A stretch of 64,000 nt of DNA from Cellvibrio japonicus Ueda107 (GTDB lineage Bacteria > Pseudomonadota > Gammaproteobacteria > Pseudomonadales > Cellvibrionaceae), in the NCBI RefSeq assembly GCF_000019225.1, contig NC_010995.1:1806501-1870500 (forward strand), read 5' to 3'. A model generated the notes under the pieces. That model had not been told where the DNA came from. It worked only from the letters and a program-made list of their open reading frames with translations, and did no database searches. Position numbers and translations under genes: made by a program. This document shows, piece after piece, positions 7,271 through 14,522 of the stretch. Position 1 is the stretch's first letter, and each line of letters begins with the position of its first letter.

Positions 7271-10207
7271 TTATTGGCACGCTTCGCAATCGGGATTATC
7301 GATGGAGCAGGCTTTGGGTACCGGTGCCGCTTCGGCGAAGCTGGCTTCTTCAATGTCTGCCACAACCGGTTTTGCGGCTGCCGGTGCTGCACTTAATCCA
7401 CTGTTTCCTGTAGCCGATACCGCATTCAGGGCACCGGTGTTGATGGTGGATTTTTCAGTCGTGGTGGCAGCCAGGGCGCGCAGGTAGTAGGTCGTTTTCA
7501 AACCGCTGTACCAGGCCATGCGGTAGGTGATGTCCAGCTTCTTACCATTGGCACCGGCAATGTAGAGGTTGAGGCTCTGGGCCTGGTCGATCCACTTTTG
7601 ACGGCGACTGGCTGATTCCACAATCCACTTGGGTTCCACTTCAAAGGCGGTGGCATAAATCGCTTTCATATCTTCCGGAATGCGATCAATTTTTTGCACT
7701 GAGCCTTCGTAGTATTTGAGGTCGTTGACCATCACGCTGTCCCACAGGCCGCGATCTTTCAGGTCGTGGACCAGGTAGGGGTTAACCACAGTGAACTCAC
7801 CGGAGAGGTTGGATTTCACATAGAGGTTTTGGTAGGTCGGTTCAATCGACTGGGTGACACCGGTGATGTTGGAAATGGTTGCCGTAGGCGCAATCGCCAT
7901 CACGTTGGAGTTGCGCATCCCCTTGGTTTTTACCTCGGTGCGCAGGCTGTCCCAGTCGAAGGTTTTACTGCGATCTACCTTGATGTAATTCTCGCCGCGG
8001 TTTTGCGCCAGTATGTCGATAGAGTCGATTGGCAGAACCCCTTTGCTCCAGAGTGAGCCTTCAAACGTGGAGTACTTGCCGCGCTCTTGTGCCAGTTGGC
8101 AGGACGCTTTGATGGCGTAGTAGCTGACTGCTTCCATGGAAGTATCGGCGAAGTCCACGGCGGCCTGTGAACTGTAGGCGATACGCTGTTCATAGAGTGC
8201 ATCCTGGAAGCCCATGATGCCCAGGCCAATGGGGCGGTGGCGCAGGTTGGATTGCTTGGAGGTATCTACCGCGTAGTAGTTGATGTCGATTACGTTATCG
8301 AGCATGCGAATCGCGGTGGAAACGGTTTTTTCCAGCTTGGCGAGATCCAGCTTGCCATTCACGATGTGCTGCGCCAGGTTCACGGAACCCAGGTTACATA
8401 CGGCAATCTCGTCACCGGCTTTGGTATTGAGCGTAATTTCGGTACACAGGTTGGATGAGTGAACCACGCCGGCATGTTGCTGCGGGCTGCGTAGGTTGCA
8501 GGGGTCTTTGAACGTGATCCAGGGGTGACCGGTTTCAAACAGCATGCCCAGCATCTTGCGCCACAGGTCCAGGGCGCGCACGGTTTTAAACAGGCGAACC
8601 TTGCCCTGCGCGGCCAGTTGCTCGTAGTGCTCGTAGCGCTCTTCAAAGGCCTTGCCGTAGAGGTCGTGCAGGTCGGGCACATCGTTGGGGGAGAAGAGTG
8701 TCCACTCTTGGTCTTCGAACACACGCTTCATAAACAGGTCGGGGACCCAGTTGGCGGTGTTCATGTCATGGGTGCGGCGGCGGTCATCACCGGTGTTTTT
8801 ACGCAGCTCGAGGAATTCCTCGACATCCATATGCCAGGTTTCCAGGTAGGCACACACGGCACCTTTGCGTTTGCCGCCCTGGTTAACAGCGACAGCAGTG
8901 TCGTTGGCGACTTTCAGGAAGGGCACCACGCCCTGGGATTTACCGTTGGTGCCTTTGATATAAGCGCCCAAACCGCGCACAGGGGTCCAGTCGTTGCCCA
9001 GGCCGCCGGCAAACTTGCTGAGCATGGCATTGTCCTGGATGGCGCCATAGATGCCGTGCAGGTCGTCGGGCACGGTAGTCAGGTAGCAAGAGGACAACTG
9101 CGGACGCAGGGTGCCGGAGTTAAACAGGGTCGGGGTAGAGCTCATGTAATCGAAAGAAGAGAGCAGGCGATAGAATTCGATCGCGCGCTCTTCGCGCTTG
9201 TCTTCCTGCAGGGCCAGGCCCATAGCGACGCGCATAAAGAAGATTTGCGGCAGTTCGATACGGGTGCTGTCGCTGTGGATGAAGTAGCGGTCGTACAGGG
9301 TTTGCAAACCGAGGTAAGTGAATTGCAGGTCGCGATCGGCGATCAGTGCCTTGCCCAGTTTGTCCAGGTCAAAGTTGAGCAGCTCGGGGGAGATCAGCTC
9401 CAGCTCCACGCCTTTTTGGATGTACACCGGCAGGGCGCGGGCGTAGTAAAGCTCCATATCGGATTGGGTTGCAGAAGGGGCAACGCCCAGGAAACCCAGG
9501 GCTTCGGCGCGCAGTTTGTCGAGCAGCAGGCGAGCGGTGGCATAGGTGTAGTTGGGTTCTTTTTCCACCAGGGTACGCGCGGTAATGACCAGCGAGGTAT
9601 TGACGTCTTTTTCGGCCACGCCGTCATAGAGGTTGCGCATGGCTTCGTCGAGAATGGCTTTTTCCTCTACACCGGCCAGGCCCGCACAGGCCTCGCTCAC
9701 AATGGTGCGCATACGGGCGATATCCAGCGGGGCGCGGGTGCCGTCGGCCTGGGTAACGCTCATGGCGGGGTAGTCGGGATCGGCTTCGGTTTTGTTCACT
9801 TCTTTCTGGGCGCGACGCAGGCGGGCGTGCTCTTCGCGGTAGAGCACGTAATCGCGGGCTACTTTTTGCTCGCCGGCGCGCATCAGGATAAGTTCGACCT
9901 GATCCTGGATTTCTTCGATATGGATGGTGCCGCCGGAGGGCATACGGCGCTTGAAGGTGGCCGTGATCTGCTTGGTCAGGTTGTCGACAGTCTCGCGCAC
10001 ACGGGTAGACGCAGCGGCAGTGCCGCCTTCAACGGCCAGGAAGGCTTTGGTCATGGCGATAGCAATTTTGCTCGCATCGAAAGGTACCACTGTGCCATTG
10101 CGCTTGATCACCCGCAGCTGTCCCGGGGCTGTGGCGCTGAGGCCATTGTTGTTGCTGAGGTCGGCGTGGCTGCTGGTGCTGGTGGTCTGTTCAATGTCAG
10201 TGTGCAT
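7271..10207 (-). CDS. nrdA: Ribonucleoside-diphosphate reductase class Ia, alpha subunit
   Basis: The catalytic R1 subunit (978 residues) reduces NDPs to dNDPs. The N-terminus carries an ATP-cone (RVIKRNGTVVPFDASKIAIAMTKAF) and a second cone-like segment near residues 147-180 (SVTQADGTRAPLDIARMRTIV), as in Pseudomonas NrdA. Active-site blocks include SSCYLTTVPDD, SNLCTEITLNT and AVCNLGSVNLAQH. The C-terminus DNPDCEACQ is the flexible tail with the CxxC redox pair that thioredoxin or glutaredoxin re-reduces. The length is usual for the two-cone type. nrdB follows 151 bp downstream. Confidence 0.97.
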   Translation of the reverse strand: MHTDIEQTTSTSSHADLSNNNGLSATAPGQLRVIKRNGTVVPFDASKIAIAMTKAFLAVEGGTAAASTRVRETVDNLTKQITATFKRRMPSGGTIHIEEIQDQVELILMRAGEQKVARDYVLYREEHARLRRAQKEVNKTEADPDYPAMSVTQADGTRAPLDIARMRTIVSEACAGLAGVEEKAILDEAMRNLYDGVAEKDVNTSLVITARTLVEKEPNYTYATARLLLDKLRAEALGFLGVAPSATQSDMELYYARALPVYIQKGVELELISPELLNFDLDKLGKALIADRDLQFTYLGLQTLYDRYFIHSDSTRIELPQIFFMRVAMGLALQEDKREERAIEFYRLLSSFDYMSSTPTLFNSGTLRPQLSSCYLTTVPDDLHGIYGAIQDNAMLSKFAGGLGNDWTPVRGLGAYIKGTNGKSQGVVPFLKVANDTAVAVNQGGKRKGAVCAYLETWHMDVEEFLELRKNTGDDRRRTHDMNTANWVPDLFMKRVFEDQEWTLFSPNDVPDLHDLYGKAFEERYEHYEQLAAQGKVRLFKTVRALDLWRKMLGMLFETGHPWITFKDPCNLRSPQQHAGVVHSSNLCTEITLNTKAGDEIAVCNLGSVNLAQHIVNGKLDLAKLEKTVSTAIRMLDNVIDINYYAVDTSKQSNLRHRPIGLGIMGFQDALYEQRIAYSSQAAVDFADTSMEAVSYYAIKASCQLAQERGKYSTFEGSLWSKGVLPIDSIDILAQNRGENYIKVDRSKTFDWDSLRTEVKTKGMRNSNVMAIAPTATISNITGVTQSIEPTYQNLYVKSNLSGEFTVVNPYLVHDLKDRGLWDSVMVNDLKYYEGSVQKIDRIPEDMKAIYATAFEVEPKWIVESASRRQKWIDQAQSLNLYIAGANGKKLDITYRMAWYSGLKTTYYLRALAATTTEKSTINTGALNAVSATGNSGLSAAPAAAKPVVADIEEASFAEAAPVPKACSIDNPDCEACQ

Positions 10208-10446
10208 AGACGTCTCCCGCGTGAGGTCTTTTCCGTGGTGATGTTGATTGGTTTGGTCGTGCGTTTCGCATACCCGGTTGCTGGCCGGAGCCCCCTGGCC
10301 TTCTCCCGCAGGGCATGACTTATGCCGGTGGCGGAATAGGGCACTCTTACTTGATTATCAGGTTCTGGTATTGGTTATCAGGCTCTGGAAACAACAAAAC
10401 CACTCTACCAGGGCAGTTGCCGATGGCACATCGGGCCATCAGGCAA

Positions 10447-10462
10447 CCACTAGATATAGTGG
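10447..10462. promoter_or_regulatory. NrdR box 1
   Basis: CCACTAGATATAGTGG is a near-perfect 16-bp palindrome close to the NrdR consensus acaCwAtATaTwGtgt. It is centred about 247 bp upstream of the nrdA start. NrdR is the ATP/dATP-sensing repressor of ribonucleotide reductase genes. Confidence 0.7.
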
Positions 10463-10647
10463 TGGCTATCCCATACTGCTGATCTGCCAATAACACTCGC
10501 AATAACACTTGAATCAAGCGATGCCTTGGTTGCCTGGCCTCGAACTAACAGGGCCGGCGATCAATTGGGGCAAAATCTGGCGCCAGGGGCGGCCGCAAAT
10601 CGGGCCGTGGATAAGGTTGTGTGCCTCGGGCAAAGGCCGGACTAAAA

Positions 10648-10663
10648 AACCTATATCTAGGGG
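10648..10663. promoter_or_regulatory. NrdR-like box 2
   Basis: Read on the minus strand this is CCCCTAGATATAGGTT, sharing the core CTAGATATAG with box 1 but with weaker outer symmetry. It lies 201 bp (centre to centre) further upstream, far from the usual ~30 bp spacing of paired NrdR boxes. Confidence 0.5.
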
Positions 10664-10977
10664 TTTGGCGCGAATGGGCTACAAGATAATGCGGTAGGCT
10701 TATTTATGCAAGCTTGAAAACCTGTGGAAAAACTGTTGGTAGCCTCGGTAAAAACTGGGGGGAAGTCCGCAAACACAGGTATTGCGCGGCTAATTACCTA
10801 TGTTGCAGTTGTCGCTTCGATTTAGATTTTTTTCTTATAGGCGTGATTCGGGTTTATGACTACATCTTGTGTTGTGAACTGGCGCAAATTTTGGCCGGAT
10901 GCCGGGGGACTGGATTGTCGCGTTGTCGTGCACCACAGATTTTTGTACAGGATGGACAGGATATATAAGGAGGAACG

Positions 10978-10998
10978 AAAAAGGGGCCTTGCAGCCCC
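10978..10998 (-). terminator. phoX terminator
   Basis: On the minus strand GGGGC and GCCCC enclose a 6-nt loop and are followed by a T-run. It lies 50 bp beyond the phoX stop. Confidence 0.75.
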
Positions 10999-11047
10999 AG
11001 CAGATATGTCGCTTGGCGTCCTTGCCTGAGTTGTGAATAGGGTTCTA

Positions 11048-13084
11048 TCAGGCGCCAATCACACCGCCGTCATTCTTGGTGATGATGACTGTGGCTGAAC
11101 GCGGGCGGGCGCTACCACCTTCTGGCCAGTTGCTGGTGAAGTTTGTGGGGGTAGAGCGGTCGCCCGGGTGTTGGATGTTGATGAACAGGGTTTTCAGGTC
11201 GGGGGTGGCGGTAATACCTGTGATTTCACAGTCCGTCGGACCTACCAGGAAACGCTTTGTTTCCTTGGTTACCGGGTCGGCGGCCAGCATCTGGTTATTG
11301 CCGAAAGGGCCTGCGGATTGCTGGGAACCACTCATGTCGGTCTGTATCCAGAGTACACCGCGCTGGTCGATCCACAGTCCGTCGGGGCTGGCGAAGTGGT
11401 TTTCGGCGGTCAGGGCCACAGCGGCAGTGCCTTCGCCGGTGGTAGTGCCTACATCACCGCCAAGCAGGAAGATATCCCAGTTGAAGCTGGTGCCATTGGC
11501 ATTTTCACGCCAACGGATAATGTGGCCGGTGGCGTTGTTAGCGCGGGGGTTAGCCGCATCGGTTTGGGTACGGCCGGTATTGTTGGTGAGCGTGAAATAC
11601 ACCTCGCCGGTGTCTGGGTGTACCGCGCCCCACTCAGGGCGGTCCATCGGGGTTGCGCCCATCACATCGGCGGCCAGGCGGGTGTTAACCAACACATCGG
11701 CCTGGTTGGCAAAGCTCACACCGGCTGTTGCCGCCTTGGCAATAAAGTTGGCATTGGTGATGTCCAGCGGCAGCCATTCGCCGGTGCCATCGCTATTGAA
11801 CTTGGCGACATAGAGGGTTCCGCTATTCAGCAGCCAGCCGCCGGCAGTGGCTTTGTAGTAGGGCTCGGCTGAGACGAATTTGTAGATGTATTCATTGGTG
11901 GAGTCATCACCGGAGTAACAGACAACCGGTTGGCCTTCTACCGCGGGGGCAAAGATCACGCCCTCGTGGCCAAAGCGGCCCAGGGCTGTGCGTTTTTGCG
12001 GGCGACCTTCGGGATCGAAGGGATCGATTTCGACCATCCAGCCGAAGGTGTTGGGCTCGTTGCGGTAATCTTCCAGGGCACTGTCGCCTTTGGTTGAGGC
12101 ATCGAAACGCACATATTCATCAGAGCCGGACTCTGCCAGCTCCCAATAGTAGCGGCCATTGCTGCTGGGCACGCCATAGGCACTGTGTTCACGCGGTTGG
12201 GCGGCATCCTTGTTGACGAAGTAACCGGCCCAGTTTTCCTCGGCCGTCAGGTAGGTATTCCAGGGCGTGCTCCCCATACCACAGTTGTTCAAGGTACCGC
12301 GGGTACTGGTACCGTTGGGGCTGTATTTGGTGGCCAACAAGCTGGAACCGGCTGCCGGGCCGCGAATGTCCATCGGGGTGGCACCGGTGATACGGCGGTT
12401 GAAGGGGCTGCTACTGACGACTTCCCACTGGCTGCCGTTTTGGCGGATATGAATTACGCTCACACCGTGTGCAGCAATTTCCTTGCGCACTTCATCTGTG
12501 GGGCGGGTTGCGCCCAGGGTAACGCCATTGGTGTGAATCAAATTGGGATCGAAGTATTCATGGTTCATGACCAGAAGACCTTCATTGGAGTTGTTGCCAG
12601 TGGTTTTGGCATCGATGGGGTAAAAGTGGATGCCATCGTGGTGGGTGCCTACTTGTTGTTCCTGGTCGGCACCGCTGTTACTTGCATCATCTTTGTAGGC
12701 GGGCAGGTTGCCAGTCAGTGGCGTCCCCCAGGGAACAAAGGCTGTTGCGCTATAGCCTGCCGGTACGGTGATGGTATCCGTGCGGGTAGTGGCGATAGCC
12801 GCAAAGCCCAGCAGCGGCGCTACCGACGAAGAACTGGAACTGCTGCTGGATGATGATGGTGTACTGGAGCTGGATGAAGAGCTGGAGGAGCTGCTTTTCT
12901 TGTCATCATCACCACCACAACTCACCAGGCTGGCCCCCATAAAGGCGGCAACGGCAGTGCTCAGGCTACCTTTCAGGAATTGGCGGCGTTGGGTCATGAC
13001 TTCAGCAAAGCTGATGCCCTTGGGGCGGTTGTTAAGGGGTTCAATACCGGAGTTATCGATTTCGTAAACAGTCTGGTCGGTCAT
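11048..13084 (-). CDS. phoX: PhoX-type alkaline phosphatase (DUF839), Tat lipoprotein
   Basis: A 678-residue secreted phosphatase of the PhoX/DUF839 family, which uses calcium and iron to release phosphate from organic esters. A twin-arginine motif RRQFLK lies at residues 33-38, followed by a hydrophobic stretch and a lipobox-like LVSC at 53-56, so it is likely Tat-exported and perhaps lipid-anchored. Residues 64-87 are almost pure serine, a linker style common in Cellvibrio secreted proteins. Family blocks include DGIHFYPI, NHEYFDPNLIHTNG, ENWAGYF, FGWMVEIDPFDP, GRFGHEG, YSGDD and RPEWGAVHPDTGEVYFTLTNN. A Pho-type promoter lies upstream (13130-13174). Transcribed alone. Confidence 0.93.
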   Translation of the reverse strand: MTDQTVYEIDNSGIEPLNNRPKGISFAEVMTQRRQFLKGSLSTAVAAFMGASLVSCGGDDDKKSSSSSSSSSSSTPSSSSSSSSSSSVAPLLGFAAIATTRTDTITVPAGYSATAFVPWGTPLTGNLPAYKDDASNSGADQEQQVGTHHDGIHFYPIDAKTTGNNSNEGLLVMNHEYFDPNLIHTNGVTLGATRPTDEVRKEIAAHGVSVIHIRQNGSQWEVVSSSPFNRRITGATPMDIRGPAAGSSLLATKYSPNGTSTRGTLNNCGMGSTPWNTYLTAEENWAGYFVNKDAAQPREHSAYGVPSSNGRYYWELAESGSDEYVRFDASTKGDSALEDYRNEPNTFGWMVEIDPFDPEGRPQKRTALGRFGHEGVIFAPAVEGQPVVCYSGDDSTNEYIYKFVSAEPYYKATAGGWLLNSGTLYVAKFNSDGTGEWLPLDITNANFIAKAATAGVSFANQADVLVNTRLAADVMGATPMDRPEWGAVHPDTGEVYFTLTNNTGRTQTDAANPRANNATGHIIRWRENANGTSFNWDIFLLGGDVGTTTGEGTAAVALTAENHFASPDGLWIDQRGVLWIQTDMSGSQQSAGPFGNNQMLAADPVTKETKRFLVGPTDCEITGITATPDLKTLFINIQHPGDRSTPTNFTSNWPEGGSARPRSATVIITKNDGGVIGA

Positions 13085-13129
13085 CGGTTGCTTCCTGATT
13101 TTTTGGTGTTAATAAAATGGGTGCAATCG

Positions 13130-13174
13130 ATTAAAGCCAGGCAATGTGTCAGCTTTGCGACAAATCCATGACGT
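13130..13174 (-). promoter_or_regulatory. Pho-box-like promoter of phoX
   Basis: Read on the minus strand, three degenerate 7-mers with 4-bp spacers (ACGTCAT, TTGTCGC, CTGACAC) resemble the Pho repeat CTGTCAT. They are followed by exactly 10 bp and then TTTAAT as -10, the architecture of PhoB-activated promoters, where the -35 is replaced by Pho boxes. Individual matches are 4-5 of 7. Confidence 0.5.
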
Positions 13175-13296
13175 TTTTTTAAAACCTGGGGTGGGCCAGG
13201 CATGGGCGTTGCGGGTTTTATGGTGAGAAAAGCGCTGCCAGGATGTTTAAATCTGCTAGTCTTGGCGCATATGAATAATGACGAACGTTGAGTGTT

Positions 13297-14163
13297 ATGG
13301 AATCCAGTGTGCAAGCGGCTAAGCCCGATTATTCCGTGTATCGCCGGGTGATCGGCGATTTATTGAGCGGCAATGAACAATTGCCCAGTTTGCCGATTAT
13401 TACCTTTGAAATTCGCAAGGCCATGGAGCAATCCAATCTGTCCATGGTGGAGTTAAGTAAACTGCTCACCAGAGATCCTGCCCTGTCCGCTGTATTGTTG
13501 AAATATGCTTCCAGCCCTTTAATTGGCAGCCAGAACCCGCCCCAGACCCTGTTGGATGTGATACGCCTGTTGGGGATGAACCAGGTGGAGCGCATTACCA
13601 TGGTTCACTCCATCAAAAGCCTGTTCTCCATGCACTCGGCCAAGCACAAACGCTTATTCCTGGAGGCCTGGCGTCGCCTCGCACTCAAGGCAAGCCTGAG
13701 TACCTATATCGCCAAGCATTTGAAGCAAGTGGTGCCGGATCATGTATTAATGGCGGCGTTGATGAGCGAAGTAGGGACTCTGGCAGTGTTGTCAGCCTTT
13801 AAAAAAAGTGATGAAACGCCCGATATTCCCACTTACATTGCACTGTGTCGCGAGTACGCCAAATCCCTGGGGGTGATCACCCTGAAAAAATGGCAGGTGG
13901 ATGAGCAGTATCTCAAGGTGGTGCAGGAAGTCGGCAAATGGCAGGGTGAGAGTCCGGGGCCGATAAACCTCAGCGATATTATTAATTTGGGGTTGTACCA
14001 CGCGCTGAAATTAACCCACACCAAAACCGATTTGCCGCCGCTAAAAGACATCACGGCCTATCAAAAGCTGGATGAGCCGCACAATAAAATTATTGCCGGT
14101 GGTCTGGATGTGGTGATGACCAATATCCAGGAAATTCGTGTAGTGGCTAAAAGTTTATTCTGA
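13297..14163 (+). CDS. HDOD domain protein
   Basis: A 288-residue protein with an HDOD domain over roughly residues 20-220: NEQLPSLPIITFEIRKAMEQ, LSKLLTRDPALSAVLLKYASSP, LLDVIRLLGMNQVERITMVHSIKSLF and LMAALMSEVGTLAVLSAF. HDOD proteins are degenerate HD-domain signalling proteins without phosphohydrolase activity, often linked to chemotaxis, c-di-GMP or motility control; no output domain is fused here. The ATG at 13297 is preferred over a TTG 9 bp upstream. The ribosome site is weak in both cases. The gene stands alone between phoX (divergent) and the TonB receptor. Confidence 0.85.
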   Translation: MESSVQAAKPDYSVYRRVIGDLLSGNEQLPSLPIITFEIRKAMEQSNLSMVELSKLLTRDPALSAVLLKYASSPLIGSQNPPQTLLDVIRLLGMNQVERITMVHSIKSLFSMHSAKHKRLFLEAWRRLALKASLSTYIAKHLKQVVPDHVLMAALMSEVGTLAVLSAFKKSDETPDIPTYIALCREYAKSLGVITLKKWQVDEQYLKVVQEVGKWQGESPGPINLSDIINLGLYHALKLTHTKTDLPPLKDITAYQKLDEPHNKIIAGGLDVVMTNIQEIRVVAKSLF

Positions 14164-14280
14164 CCCGTCATAGCGCTGTTTGCTGTTGCGCAGACAGCTC
14201 CCGGTTTTTTCCCCATTGTCATTGCTTGTCGTTTCTTGGCTGTTCTCTCCGCTTAAAACAATTTTTATCTTCGCCTGCGC

Positions 14281-14348
14281 CTGTCATCGAAATGTAGCTT
14301 TGCGCGTCTAGGATGGTATTTCCGATTAAATCCCAAAGAGGATAACAA
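14281..14348 (+). promoter_or_regulatory. Pho-box-like promoter and conserved leader of the TonB receptor
   Basis: CTGTCAT (14281-14287), 4 bp, ATGTAGC (14292-14298), 10 bp, then TAGGAT (14309-14314) matches PhoB-type promoter spacing. Eighteen bases after the -10 comes CCCAAAGAGGATAACAA (14332-14348), which is repeated identically, at the same distance, in the leader of the secreted CYTH-like gene (47747-47763). Confidence 0.55.
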
Positions 14349-14350
14349 CC

Positions 14351-14512
14351 ATGCTAGTAATACCACTCCCTGGAGTGGCGGGCGGTTTTTGCCTGTCTGC
14401 CAGTCCACCGCCTTCGCTGTTAATAACTTCGCCTGTTCCCTTCATTTCTGGTGCTGACACTTTGTCCGGTGCACATCAGGTCTGTCCTGCTCAGTCTATT
14501 GCCCTTGATTAA
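14351..14512 (+). CDS. Leader ORF before the TonB receptor
   Basis: A 53-codon ORF starting MLVIPLPGVAGG, with AGAGGA 7 nt before its ATG, ends 10 bp before the receptor start. It has no signal peptide or recognised family and may be a translated leader coupling into the receptor gene. A small hairpin CCACTCC/GGAGTGG lies inside its first codons. Confidence 0.35.
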   Translation: MLVIPLPGVAGGFCLSASPPPSLLITSPVPFISGADTLSGAHQVCPAQSIALD

Positions 14513-14522
14513 AGGAACTCTC

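Larger units (their letters stand above)
10208..10977 (-). promoter_or_regulatory. Long nrdAB upstream regulatory region
   Basis: About 770 bp without a convincing gene precede nrdA. It holds two NrdR-like palindromes (listed separately) and two 8-of-9 DnaA-box matches on the minus strand: TTATCCACG (10614-10606) and TTTTCCACA (10731-10723). DnaA and NrdR control of nrdAB is known in E. coli. The remainder shows no clear structure. Confidence 0.5.

Noticed and set aside
8525..10318. Long plus-strand open frame opposite nrdA
   Set aside because: Antisense to a highly conserved gene in high-GC DNA; its sequence is biased in the way a shadow frame is, with no domain.
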